Made by a program: the position numbers and the translations under genes. 64,000 nt of DNA from Mesocentrotus franciscanus. Its lineage: Eukaryota; Echinodermata; Echinoidea; Camarodonta; Strongylocentrotidae. Positions 37,411 to 49,020 of the stretch are shown here, in pieces. Location: assembly GCA_037976565.1 (NCBI GenBank), contig CP137685.1, positions 21,223,032 through 21,287,031 on the forward strand, read 5' to 3'. Within the stretch, counting starts at the first letter, position 1. Every line of letters begins with the position of its first letter. A model generated the notes under the pieces. That model was not told the origin of the DNA. It searched no databases and saw nothing but the letters and a program-made list of their open reading frames with translations.

Positions 37411-38336
37411 TTAAATCTCCTTCCACAAAGTCAACCATCCATACTACAGTAACCATTGTATTTAGGCACAACCAAACAAAACTTTTTGGGGGTAAGAATC
37501 GGAACCCTTTCTATACAGAAGCTTGTATGGGAAGGGCCATTTACAAGCTCATTCTGTTTTTATACACTTTAATGCATATATATACTAGTGCTCCACAAGG
37601 AAAGGCCTGTCATTTTTTTTCTTCTTCTAAGCAATTGTTACATGTAGCTTTGACACTTATGCACTGAATGGTAGTTCGCTCTTGTGTCAACTTATTCGCT
37701 CTCTGGTCACAATATTGTATACTTCTACACCTTACAGCTAATATAAAAAAAGCATCTGGTTTGCTCTCTTATGCTAATTGTACCCACAAAGATAAATTTG
37801 CATTGTTTTTCATGACAACTTACAACGGAAGAGGGTCGAGGAGAACAGGTCGTGATAATGAGCCATTGATAATGACCTTTATAAAGTGGAAGGTTTCACA
37901 TTTGAAGTGGATGATGGATTCATAAGCACTGCCAGCAACTTTTTACATGAAAAATCTCAGTTTTCACTTCCACGCCACGAATCCTTGTTAGACAGTAACA
38001 CGATAACCCCGAACACCATCGGTTGAATATCCTTGATGATATCAATTCACACAGAGTTACAGGTAATCTGCCCTACATTGACAAACGGAAGCAACTCTCA
38101 ATTTGCACAGATTTTCATAATTTCCTAATCAATATGTTTTTAAAAACCCTTTGGTTATTCTTATACTGTAAAATGCGACATTTATGAGTAAATGCTCAAT
38201 ATACTCTTATATTTCCACTTTCAGGGGTTAATAACATGAATATTTAACAAAGTTTAGATGAGTGTTGATTACTATACTCCAAAGTAAGGTAGTATAAATG
38301 CTGGTTTACTTTCTTTTGAGCAGACAATATTTAATT

Positions 38337-38440
38337 AATATTGACTGCCTTCAGGGCAATACGACAGGGCAATATGCCCTCACCTTCGGTTCGGGCGATA
38401 TATGACAAGTCGTATTGCCCTGAATTAGGCAGTCAATATT
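38337..38440. repeat. Hairpin AATATTGACTGCCT
   Basis: Arms AATATTGACTGCCT-TCAGGGCAATACGAC and GTCGTATTGCCCTGAATTAG-GCAGTCAATATT, about 30 bases each, with a 45-base loop containing GGGCAATATGCCC. It lies directly beside the F5 element and shares its GGGCAATA motif. Confidence 0.8.
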
Positions 38441-38451
38441 ACTATTGTTAA

Positions 38452-38973
38452 CCACATCAGACATCTAGAGCAAACAAGAAAATCTTACTATCTTATACTC
38501 TTAAATTATGTAAAATACAGTAGCCTACACTGCACAGGGTTTCCTAGCATGAAAAGTTGCAAAAACATTGTCAAACCAGCACTGTTCATCTAGTGCTTGA
38601 CGAAATTCTCGATACACTGCAAACAGTGTGCCTTGGGTGTGATTATTACGTCACGATAGAGTGCGCGCAAAGTGCGCAGGTTCTCATACGAGTAATAGAT
38701 GCGCAAATAAAATTACAAAAACCCGGATGTTGGCTTTACATTATTTCCCACTATTTTAACACGCATTTTGCCATTGACTTTCCAGAATGGGCAATAATAT
38801 TTGTTCAGTGGTTTACTGTGTAATAATATTGACCGGCAAATTACACACAAAATCCCATTGACTTTTCTGAGCGGTCAATATTTGTTTTTCGCGCATAGTT
38901 TTGTTAACTTATCAATTAAACTTAGTGGGCAATACAATTTAAAAAAATTGCCCTGCTCAGATGTCTGATACGG
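38452..38973. mobile_element. TTAA-flanked element, family F5
   Basis: 522 bases between TTAA at 38448-38451 and 38974-38977. Ends CCACATCAGACATCTAGAGC and GCTCAGATGTCTGATACGG. Inside, GGGCAATA and GGTCAATATT motifs recur in both orientations. Confidence 0.85.
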
Positions 38974-38992
38974 TTAATAATACAAAATATAT

Positions 38993-39074
38993 GTTTGTCT
39001 GTTGAGAGCCAGAAGGGCATTTATCTGAACTACTTTAAAACAGAGTTAATTTCCTTCAGGATCTAAGCAGACAA
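38993..39074. repeat. SHR hairpin with long outer arms
   Basis: TTTGTCTGTTGAGAGCCAGA and GCAGACAAA pair outside, with AGAAGGGCAT and AGTTAATTTCCTTCAGG inside. The outer base pair set is TTTGTCTG, not the TCGTCTG seen elsewhere. Confidence 0.85.
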
Positions 39075-39239
39075 ATTATGCTGTATTTCTTCAGTAGAAA
39101 TCTATCATGGAATTCTATCTTATTCTATTGTATTTCATAAAATATTTTCGTCAATTATAATATATTCAAAGCGTAAGAAAAGTGCAACACTGAAAGGAAT
39201 GCATACATATACCTAGACAGGTTAACCCATCAAAAGCTC

Positions 39240-39432
39240 CATAACATTCATACACAATATACAACTAGTTTCCCCTAAATCTCACTAACATTCATACACA
39301 ATATACGACTAGTTTCCCCCAAATCTCACTAACATTCATACACAATACACGACTAGTTTCCCCTAAAGCTCCCTAACATTCATACACAATATACGACTAG
39401 TTTCCCCTAAATCTGCTGAACGTTCATAGAAT
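39240..39432. repeat. 44-base tandem repeat, about four units
   Basis: Unit TAACATTCATACACAATATA then CGACTAGTTTCCCCTAAATC and TCAC, period 44 from 39242. The last unit is degenerate. Confidence 0.93.
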
Positions 39433-39721
39433 ATGACTAGTTTCAAGGGGAAAAGAATGACTAATTGCACTGAACATTAAATGATACATGTCTCTACTTC
39501 TAGCATCCGTCGTTCATATTTTCCGAATTTTTCAGCTCATCTGATCGATGACTGCACGCATCGTCCCCAATAAGGCCAATATCCCTGTCCAAACAAACAA
39601 CCGGCTGAGCCGCCACTGTTTTTCCGGCTATAGTTTCATCTGCCATGACAAGTATCGGCTTTTATTCTATTAGGCCCGGGACCTATATTGGCCTGCGTCA
39701 CACATATGACTATCCCCAACT

Positions 39722-39759
39722 TCGTCCAAGGGAGGGAGGGAGGGAGAGGGAGAGAGAGG

Positions 39760-39793
<34 letters not shown>

Positions 39794-39868
39794 GAGAGAG
39801 GGAGAGATAGAGAGGGAGAGATAGAGAGGGAGAGAGAGAGGGAGAGAGTGAGGGAGAGAGAGAAAAGG
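39722..39868. repeat. GA-rich purine tract
   Basis: GGGAGAGAGAGA variants. Minus-strand Ser/Leu/Pro-rich frames of up to 98 codons here are artefacts. Confidence 0.95.
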
Positions 39869-41057
39869 ATGGGACAAAGTGATACAGGGGCCATAAAAGC
39901 GGCAAGATGACATTTTGGGACCGCTCTGTTTAAGTGGGCTACATCTTTTCTTGTATACATGAACATATTAACCCACTATTCCATGATGAAGATGTGCAGA
40001 GGTAGAGGTCATTTCTACATGTGAAAGCTGGACAAACACTTTGTAAATGCTTTCTCTAACATCACATCTACTGGTAACCTTCAACAGGGCTTCACACTAA
40101 CTTTTAGGTAGGGGATCTGGACTGAACATTTTTAGAGTCCCTATATGTACACCCTATGTGAAAATTTGGCAATTTTGGTGGTCCAGACTCGGATTTTGGG
40201 CGCCCACGTGTCCCGGGCACCTCTTAATATCGAGAATTGATTAGGCAATGAGTTCAGTTTCAGAGATGTCTGGAAGCAATATTGATAAACGCATTCTGAA
40301 GAGGATAAGCCTTTTCTCTTTCCTGAGACAACAAATTTGAAATTTCGTCTTTTAAACCTTTGACGAATGTGACAATACTCTTTTGCACACTAACCCAAAA
40401 AGGTAATTTATTGACACTTTCTCTTCCTGGAGGAACATTTTCATCTATACATGTATCTTTTCCTGGTCATTCCTTGTGAAAACATGTCAAATTAATCTTA
40501 CATTTGTCAACTAATGACCCAATATGGGTTTAATCTATCGTAACTGAATATTCAAAGGAAAATAATCATCTCCTGCTAGATAATTTATTTCATGTCATAG
40601 TCATTATTAATACATAATTCATATGAAGAAAAGAATTATGACCCTCAAGCCAATATAGATTTTTTTTTTAAATATATTTTATGAAGCTCTTTGATTGAAA
40701 TTACGCTCAATAACCAGTCGAGCCTTGAAACAGGTATCATTGTATTCTTTTTAAATTAATATTGATGAAAATGTATGCATCATTGATATCTTTAATACAG
40801 ACCTCATATTGATTGTGATTGTATTGACTGAATGCAGTGACCTAGTAATAAATCAATAAGTTTGAATGGAAATATTGTATTTTATACTCTACAGAAATGG
40901 TGAATAAATGTTGCTTTTACATTATAATTGTCTCCGGAAAAAAAGAAGGAAATATTGATTATGCACTTTGGAAATATCGTGCTTTATTGTGGAATCTTCT
41001 TCACAAGGCACAGGCAGTCACAATACAAAACATTGCAATTAATTGGCAAATCATTAA

Positions 41058-41588
41058 AGGGAAAATCCACCCTGAAATCAAGTTGATTTCAATAGAAACA
41101 GGTCAGTGAAAGTTTGAGCAAAAATCAATGAAAAATAAGAAAGTTATGAATATTTGAAGGTGCAATCAATCAAACACATACTGACAACTCTGTGACCTAT
41201 CTTGCGAGCTCCACTCTCATTTGCCTTGTACTAAAAAACTTCAAAAATTTGTATTTTCCCTTCAGAAAATGTTCAATCATACATTCACCTGGAAAATATT
41301 ATTACAAATATGTTTTTATACAACCCCTGTATGAAATATATATAATATATTCCGTCATCGAGAACTAAGAAAATAAAAGTTAAAGATTTTCTGCACAGAG
41401 CAAATTGGAGAGGAGCTTGCAAGATACGTCACAGTGTTACTAATTTGTGTTTCACATGCAGATGACAACTTTTTTAAAATTCATAACTTTCCTATTTTTA
41501 ATCAGATATTGCTCAATTTTCACTATTTTGTTTTTCTCATTATTCTGCTTTTATCAAAACCAAGATAATATCAGGGTGGACTTCCCCT
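41058..41588. mobile_element. TTAA-flanked element, family F4
   Basis: 531 bases between TTAA at 41054-41057 and 41589-41592. Ends AGGGAAAATCCACCCTGA and TCAGGGTGGACTTCCCCT. It shares AAGTTTGAGCAAAAATC and ATAAGAAAGTTATGAAT with F3, so the two are distant relatives. Confidence 0.88.
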
Positions 41589-43239
41589 TTAATAGGAAAT
41601 ATCACAGAATTTCAGCCTCTCTTGGGAAGTGGCTCTGCTTTGGCTTTGGCCGGTTGGTTGTGGCACGGTTGCGGGGAGCAGCGAGGCGGCAGAATCGATG
41701 GTTCCTCGTTACCGGGGAAAACATCTATTCACATGACATCCAATTTGACTGGAGCCTTTCATTCAATTTAAACTTGTTCTTCCATCTCCCAAACTAATCA
41801 ATTTACCAGCCGCAATGCCAGAATTCATCCTATCTAGGTCAGCTTGAAAAACCGTTCGATTTGGACCCCTTCATTTTTCCCTTTTTGATGATGTCTGCAC
41901 TGCCACCATAGCGTGTACGAGACAAACATATGACATTCAACTTGCACATTAAAAAAGGGCATTAGAAATCTCACAACTGGCTTTCATATCAATATTGTGA
42001 AACCAAACGTCACTTAGCAACATTAATTATTTAATATTAGTTCCTGAATATAATTTCTTTCGTTTCAATTTCTATTATCCCTTCTCTCTCTTGCATTACA
42101 ATATGCCATTTATGATCAATTTGCAAATTAATTTGCTACAACTCTGCTCCATTATTTATTAATACTTTTTGGAAAAGCAATCATTTAAAAATGACTCCTA
42201 TATTACGCTCAAGCCATTATTCTCAAACTACTGCCATTAGACCCTGGTAAGGTTAAACTTGTCAGAAATACCATTCTCTACCATTCACGGGACTACAGTA
42301 AAGACTTCTAACGAACCAAACAAATTAATTTTATATTAATTGACTTCTCTTGTCAGCTTATAATCCACAATAAAAAAATTAAAAATTAAAACTCTTTTGA
42401 TTAGGATGGATTGTTAATTTCAGTGACACTTTCCTTTTATCCTTTTTACAATACAATCTCCTTTTCCAAAGAAACTGAAAAACCTGTAAAGATTAAACTT
42501 TTTTCTATACTCTATTTCATTCACTATATCAGTACTAGAATAAAACAAACTTGTGTTAGAATACATGTAATTGTAAACTTTTACACAACTGTTACACCAA
42601 TATTGGCTCGTATAATACATGAATATCTATTACTTCCGTATTTTTCGCTTGTAGAAGCCATTCTTTTCTAATATGAAAATTCCTAATACCGGGGACATGA
42701 ATTTAAGAATCTCTACAATACGTACTACCACCCTATCAGGAAGCAATTGATATCAATAGACTAGTATTGTAAGAAAAGAGAATCGCTTCCTCCCCACTTC
42801 CTTACAAAAAGGAAACAAGTATGTTGTACCCAATGTTGCTCAGTAGGGTAACTCAGCGCACAGTAGTGGCAGGAAACGACGCGTCCAGGAGGCAAAATGA
42901 AGAATCGTTGAAAATCCTAATTTCAACACATAGACTTAGCCTGGTAAATACATGTATTATCTCAATGAGGCTTAATGTTACCTAAACTTTCAGTCAGATA
43001 AGTCATGGTTTGTTATTACAGAAAAGAACAGACTCTGGGATTAAAAAACATTGTTACTAGCTGGAATGTGGAATTTCAACCTTTCTAAGACTACAGCTAT
43101 GCATGAAACCCATTCGATTTCACACACTCTCAAAATTGTCGACAAGGACAGGTTACATCTCTCTAAGCCATTTCTTCATCCTTTTGTCACAAAATTTAAT
43201 AGAGAATTGACAAACTGAACCAAGTACCCAGTATGTTTA

Positions 43240-43521
43240 TGCATCCTTCTGCTATTTTCAGACTCAGGATATTTCCCCGAAACTCGAAGCTGCGTCTTCA
43301 CCAGACAGATACGCTCATCACAAACTATGGGCGTAAATGAGCCCGCTATTTCCCACATAGCGGGCTATTTTGAAACAAGACCAAGATTTCTCAGGATATT
43401 TTCTCGACCGAATAGCCCGCTAATTGCAACTGCGGGCTGATGAAGACGCAAATTAGCTGGCTAATTTGAGATCGGGCTAGTTAAAATCGCGGGTTGTTTT
43501 GCAACTTCGGTCCGACAGGCC
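43240..43521 (-). mobile_element. GGCCTGTC...CCCGCTATTT element, truncated copy
   Basis: Read on the minus strand from 43521, it aligns with the element at 51024: GGCCTGTC, AACCCGC(G)ATTTTAACTA, CCAGCTAATTTGCGTCTTCA, GTTGCAATTAGCGGG, GGTCGAGA. A perfect small hairpin AGCCCGCTAT/ATAGCGGGCT lies inside. The far end is undefined. Confidence 0.7.
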
Positions 43522-43522
43522 T

Positions 43523-43603
43523 TCTGTCTGTTCAGAGCCAGAAGGGCGTTAACTGTGTATTAAGGTCTATGGGTTAACGCTCTTCTGTCTTCAAACAGAC
43601 GAT
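43523..43603. repeat. SHR hairpin with matched arm changes
   Basis: TCTGTTCAGAGCCAGAAGGG-CGTTAAC and GTTAACGCTCTTCTGTC-TTCAAACAGACGAT. Both arms have GCGTTAAC/GTTAACGC instead of the usual GCATTAAC/GTTAATGC. Outer arms are present. It abuts the end of the element at 43240-43521. Confidence 0.9.
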
Positions 43604-43643
43604 ATTCTTTCCTGCATAGAGTAGCTTGCTGCTGATATATGAG

Positions 43644-44186
43644 CAAGGCTCAAAATACACGGGGGTGACGGGCGATTCGCCCCCGTGAGCTACATAATCG
43701 CCTCCGTCAGATTGCTCACGGGGGCGATTGCAAAATTAAAAATCGCCCCCGTGGAATTATAAAATAAAGATTGTCTTTTTTATTATAACTTTCACACAAT
43801 ATTGAGTTTCAACTTTCAAACCTAAACCAATGAAATGGAACTATGGAAGTTAGATTAGCGTGCAGGATTTCTCGCTCAAATTTTTCGGTGTCTAGAGGCC
43901 GCCATATTGTAAACAAATGTACACTTATTAGCCGCAAGATGGCGCTATATCTCTGAATGATGAGGAGGAATGTGCAGAACGGGATCGAAGAAATGGAGAG
44001 AATGTCATCACGGGATGAAAGTCAGTAACCCTATGTAACTTGTAAAGTTGTAAGAGGGAAAATGCCGACTTAAATAAATGATAATGTTTGTATTAAAAAA
44101 AGAGCCCCCGTGAGAATGCTCACAGGGGCTCTTTTTTTTGTTGGAAGAGCCCCCGTGGACAAAAAATTAATTTGAGCCCTGCCCTG
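43644..44186. mobile_element. hAT-like TIR element with subterminal GCCCCCGTG repeats
   Basis: 543 bases, from CAAGGCTCAAAATACACGGG to GAGCCCTGCCCTG. Flanked by TATATGAG (43636-43643) and TATACGAG (44187-44194), an 8-base duplication with one mismatch, as in hAT. Eight or so GCCCCCGTG/CACGGGGGC motifs sit near both ends. No transposase. Confidence 0.82.
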
Positions 44187-44507
44187 TATACGAGACAGAC
44201 AAGGAAACAAAAAATGACCATTCTAGGAAATGCTTTCACCGAATATGAGATTTGTCGAGAGGCTGGTTTGCGGATTGAATATGGATTGAAGTTTGATCCG
44301 ATGCCCTGGGAAATATTCTCTGTCATAAGCAAGTAAAAATAGACGTTTTCCATTAGAATGCCGTCGAACGGATTAGGTTGCGTATTTCCAGAAAATTCCT
44401 ATTCAATCTAGCTTCGTATTATAGGAATGAGTGTCCTTGACGGTAATGTTAGCCAGTGCATGCAGAGAGAAACAGGATTTGAGAAGTGCTTCCTTAAACC
44501 TTCTTTC

Positions 44508-45030
44508 TCTTTAAAGATAAACTTGATTTCTGGGGGGTGTTTCACAAAGATCTTAAGTTGAACTTATCTCTAAGTTGGACGTACCAATTATGGAAAGCCG
44601 TTAGCATCTATGAAAATGTTTTGTAAAAGTTATTTTAAAAGGCATAAAATGTTGATTCAAATCATTCATATTTTCTATTATCAAGGAGATTTCATGTTCT
44701 TGATGTGGAATTTATAAAAAAGTCTAAAATACTTGAATTTCGCTTTTGAATATATTTTATTTTAAGGCTACAAATGGCTCTCCATAATTTTTAAGTCCAA
44801 CTTAAAGATAATTTCGACTTAAGATCTTTGTGAAACACCCCCCTGGTCATGCAATTCCATTGTGAAAGAAACAGTGTGGAGCGGATCGGAAAAAGTTGAT
44901 CATCTAGCATATGAGTATTGGTGTGTACTGGAAGGTTCTGGAATCATCAAAATGATAAGAATTTTGGCCCAGTCTTGGTAAAAGTAACAAGCACTGTACA
45001 CAGAAAGATGTATATGGGACTACACAAACA
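44508..45030. mobile_element. F6 element half, interrupted by a type B MITE
   Basis: TTAAAGATAAACTTGATTTC is followed by the MITE at 44533-44842, then GGTCATGCAATTCCATTGTG...GTACACAGAAAGATGTATATG. This matches the reverse complement of 52190-52385. The far end has diverged or been lost. Confidence 0.8.
44533..44842. mobile_element. Tourist/Harbinger-like MITE, type B, nested
   Basis: Ends as in type A, but the inner arm reads GATCTTAAGTTGAACTTATC and the core is different. Flanked by CTG (44530-44532, 44843-44845). It splits a TTAA element: the left flank TTAAAGATAAACTTGATTTC and right flank GGTCATGCAATTCCATTGTG join to match 52300-52385. Confidence 0.88.
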
Positions 45031-45453
45031 TGTGGTCCTCATGTTTAAACTGTTACATGTCATATTTAGAATATAAAGGCATTTGAAGAGCCATTCTTTT
45101 TAGGGAACAGTTATTCTCTGATGTTCTTCCACACTTGCATAATAACAATGATAGCGCTCACAAAATATTTTTCACCTCTCCCCAGAATTCAACCTTCTCT
45201 TCAAGACAAGCCTATGTCTGAACAGTAGTACATATTTTCGATTGAGAAATTAAAAGGAGGCATAACTCCATACCTTGGGTATTGGAGCTGTTAAGAGGCC
45301 ATTAAGCCGATAACAAAGACCACTTTGCATTACACGAAAGCAGTAATTACAATATCTAGTTGTGTTTTCATACAAATGATATTAGAAGGAAAAGTAGAAG
45401 GTACTACTAGACCAAGAGGGAATCCAAGACCTAAGTGGGACAGAGAACATTAA

Positions 45454-45827
45454 AGTGACTCGGTAACATTGCCTCAGATTCTGATCCTGGATATAGCTCA
45501 TGCTGCAATCATAATTATAAACCTTTAGGTCAGTCAGGAATCCCATGACTTCTACAAGCCGATCACCTGTCTGATTATCAAGATATTTATGATTGGAAAT
45601 CGAAATTTCATTTTTCGTTTTGCTAACGGTTTTTATAACACTACAGTCTATTGGGGAAAATGAGTATGGTAAAACCGGTCACTCAAAGATTTGTACTTTT
45701 TTGAGTCACTTCATGATCATTTTGAAGCACAATTTTTTTTTAGGGCTTCAATATATTACACCATATCACAGACACTGATAACACGTAGGGCCATGCATCT
45801 CAGATTTAACATTGTTAAACGATGCCT
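45454..45827. mobile_element. TTAA-flanked element, family F1
   Basis: Third copy, between TTAA at 45450-45453 and 45828-45831. The right TTAA is shared with the F2 element that follows. Confidence 0.85.
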
Positions 45828-45831
45828 TTAA

Positions 45832-46361
45832 AGATACTATGTCCCTTTGCAGCCAACATCAAATTCTGTAGAACTTTGCAGGAATTATGAATATGTCATG
45901 TATGTCCTATCTGTGAAATTTAAACGTTAGCAGTGTCCTAATATTCAAATTATGCAAGGAAACCTGTTTACTTGCTAGACTTCACTGTCAGACACTATTG
46001 AGTGACTGACTGGCTTTTTCATCTTTGGTAATAACATACATAAAATGAGCTGTAAAGGGTACATGAGCATTTGTCTACATCAATAACCCACTTCTTGTAA
46101 TGGCCAAAATTAAACTGATTGAATCTTTGCGCAGCATAAAACGTACGACCATTCGGTACAATGGTCTGAAAAATCAGACTATTACTTACTGGCTCTATAG
46201 CTCCTAAGTCGATTCGACAACTAATAGTCGTTATTTTCCCACTTAAAGACATTTTCAAGCCCCCCTTTTTTTAGGGAAGTTCTAAATTAGTATTGTCTTT
46301 CAAATGCCGTTGGAATTTAACCTTTTCATTTTTTTTTGGCCTGCAAATGGGACATAGTACC
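45832..46361. mobile_element. TTAA-flanked element, family F2
   Basis: Ends AGATACTATGTCCCTTTGCAG and CTGCAAATGGGACATAGTACC are inverted repeats. Flanked by TTAA and TTGA. A near-identical inverted copy is at 61146-61677. It carries a 79-codon minus-strand frame starting MKMSLSGKITTISCRIDLGA, of no recognised family. Confidence 0.88.
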
Positions 46362-46470
46362 TTGAAGACATGGAGTGGAATGACACTGCACAAGTGTACT
46401 AGAATGGCAGAGAACAGAGATGTGTGGAAAAATGTTAAAATCAACCTCCGAGCTGGAAAAAAATACCTTG

Positions 46471-46493
46471 ATATAGAGAGAGAGAGAGAGAGA
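46471..46493. repeat. (GA)n microsatellite
   Basis: About 10 GA units. Confidence 0.9.
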
Positions 46494-47070
46494 TATTGTG
46501 ACTTGGCAGTAAACAAGATAACGATTGCATATACACCCTACTTTATTTAATAAAAAAAGGAAAGTAAATATAATATCAGTTTCTCTTTGTCCCATCAGCA
46601 CCAGCAGCATGCATGTACTTCAAGCAAAACAGGAACTGAACAATAAGTACTCCTGTATATCACATGTACCAGTTACTGTTCTTCTGGCATACAAATACTT
46701 CCATTTTGGATTTGGTAATGATTAATAAAAATCAGTTTCACTGTCATTAATAGTATTTTAGTATTCATCATTCATTGTTGACTGACAGTAGAATACTCAG
46801 CCCACTATTGAAGGTGTACATGTACATGTACATGTTGAATTCTAGTTTTGATTTCATTATTTTCCTTTCACTTCTCTCCTCCATTAAAGTCTGTTTATTT
46901 CTTTTGTGTCTCACATGCCAGCTGATCGTTTTGTTAATATGCATGAATAAAACTATGTGTTTATCATCATTAAGAGTGAAACAAAAGCTTAATTGACATT
47001 ATCAAATGTTAGGATGCTTCTAATGATTTAATCTGTTCAAAGTCCTATTTAATATCAATGTGACTGCTTC

Positions 47071-47442
47071 CTTTAATAAACATGTACGTGGTATGTTGCA
47101 GGTAGTCAGAGTTGTAAAGCATGCACTTTAGACGTTAAGGCCTCCCGGCCTCCCTCCCTCCCTCCCTCCCTCTCTTTCTCTCTCCCTCTCTTCCCCTTAT
47201 CTCCCCCACCCCTCTCTTTGTCCCCCTCCCTTCATTCAATATTTCCTTTAATAAACATGTACGTGGTATGTTAATTGCAGGTAGTCAAAGTTGTAAAGCA
47301 TGCACTTTAGACGTTAAGGCCTCCCTCCCTCCCTCCCTCCCTCCCTCCCTCCCTCCCTCCCTCCCTCCCTCTCTTTCTCTCTCCCTCTCTTCCCTTATCT
47401 CCCCACCCCTCTCTTTGTCCCCCTCCCTTCATTCAATATTTG
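47071..47442. repeat. Tandem duplication, period 175
   Basis: CTTTAATAAACATGTACGTG...GTTGTAAAGCATGCACTTTA...GACGTTAAGGCCTC, then a CCCT-rich tract, twice (from 47071 and 47246). The second copy has a longer (CCCT)n run. Confidence 0.95.
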
Positions 47443-47759
47443 TAAAATTAATGCTTATTCAGCTATCATTAGACATGTTTACATATATACTAATGCTGTA
47501 ATTTGACATTTGTAGTATTAATGCTCTTTTTGCTCTCATAACAGGTTATGTTTATATGCACTAATGATTTTAATAATAAGTGCAATGATACATCAAACGA
47601 TGCCCGCCGCCCTCTTACATGGAATTTCATAAGTAAACACCCTCTCTTCCCTATACTTTGAAGAGATTATGTGGTACAACATCGATACTTGTACCAGGCC
47701 AGTGTTTTTACATGCTTGTTTATTTAACTCTGTCTGGCCTTTCGGGGTGGGAATTCAAA

Positions 47760-47880
47760 CGGGAATGAATCTATTTGAACAAAGATTACAATCTAATTCA
47801 ATTGTACAGCCCTCATTAGATTTAATAATTGCCTAATTTCATTAATTATTAATCGCCACTAAGGCGGGAATAGATAAAAA
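47760..47880. promoter_or_regulatory. Candidate regulatory stretch rich in homeodomain and SOX/TCF-like sites
   Basis: Unique-looking sequence with TTTGAACAAAG, three or more TAAT(T/C) cores, TTAATAATTGCCTAATTTC and ATTAATTATTAATC (close to an HNF1 palindrome). Site matches this short are weak evidence in AT-rich DNA. Confidence 0.3.
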
Positions 47881-48239
47881 TTGACCCGGCATGTACTCCT
47901 CTATGCTATACATCCATAAGGTAAACAACTATTACGAACGTCATACTGACGGCAGCTCTGTTTGAAGATATGGCAAAATCCCTAATTAGATTACAGATCA
48001 TTTTCATCAGAATTAATTATTACGCATGGTTCCTTTGAGTGTGATGCAGTGTAAAGTTCAGTGGTTGAAGTTGAAGATGCTGAATTCAATTTGGAATTTC
48101 AGTAGGGAAACTTGTTTCTACAAATAAAATATTATGCGTTATTCTGACTTGTGCCATTGTGAATTTGATTATACCTCTTTGGGCTGACGGGTTTCCATAT
48201 AATAATTACAAATTCGATTTTCAGGACAATGATGTGAAT

Positions 48240-49020
48240 TTATTATCTTTCTTTCTTTCTCTCACGACTCTCTCGTCTCTATACTGTGTGCTGGTGTATA
48301 TGTGTCTCTTTCTCATTCCTACTATCTCTCCCGCTTTATCTCTCCTTCTCTCTTCACCTCTCTCTTCACCTCTCTCTGTATCTCTCCCCTTCCCTCTTTC
48401 TCTTTCACCTTCTCTCTCTATCTGCCTCTCCATCTATACCTCTTTCTTTCTCTTTCTCTCTCCCTATTTATCTATATGCCTCTCCATCTATACCTCTTTC
48501 TTTCTCTTTCTCTCTCCCTATTTATCTATCTGTCTCTCCATCTAAACCTCTTTCTTTCTCTTTCTCTTTCCCTATTTATCCATCTGTCTCTCCATCTATA
48601 CCTCTTTCTTTCTCTTTCTCTTTCTCTCTCCCTATTTATCTATCTGTCTCTCCATCTATACCTCTTTCTTTCTCATTCTCTCTCCCTATTTATCTATCTG
48701 TCTCTCCATCTATACCTCTTTCTTTCTCTTTCTCTCTCCCTATTTATCCATCTGTCTCTCCATCTATACCTCTTTCTTTCTCTTTCTCTCTCCCTATTTA
48801 TCTATCTGTCTCTCCATCTAAACCTCTTTCTTTCTCTTTCTCTTTCCCTATTTATCCATCTGTCTCTCCATCTATACCTCTTTCTTTCTCTTTCTCTCTC
48901 CCTATTTATCTATCTGTCTCTCCATCTATACCTCTTTCTTTCTCATTCTCTTTCCCTATTTATCTATCTGTCTCTCCATCTTTACCTCTTTCTTTCTCTT
49001 TCTCTTTCCCTATTTATCTA
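48240..49020. repeat. 54-base pyrimidine-rich minisatellite, about 11 units
   Basis: Unit CTCTCCATCTATACCTCTTT-CTTTCTCTTTCTCTCTCCCT-ATTTATCTATCTGT, with 54- and 60-base variants. Because 54 is a multiple of 3, two frames stay open for 246 and 260 codons; these are low-complexity artefacts. Confidence 0.95.

Noticed and set aside
41447..41797. Possible 116-codon gene, including a GC-rich stretch at 41625-41730
   Set aside because: The first half is the right arm of a TTAA element; the rest shows no family signature and no clear donor. Kept only as a possible conserved non-coding interval.
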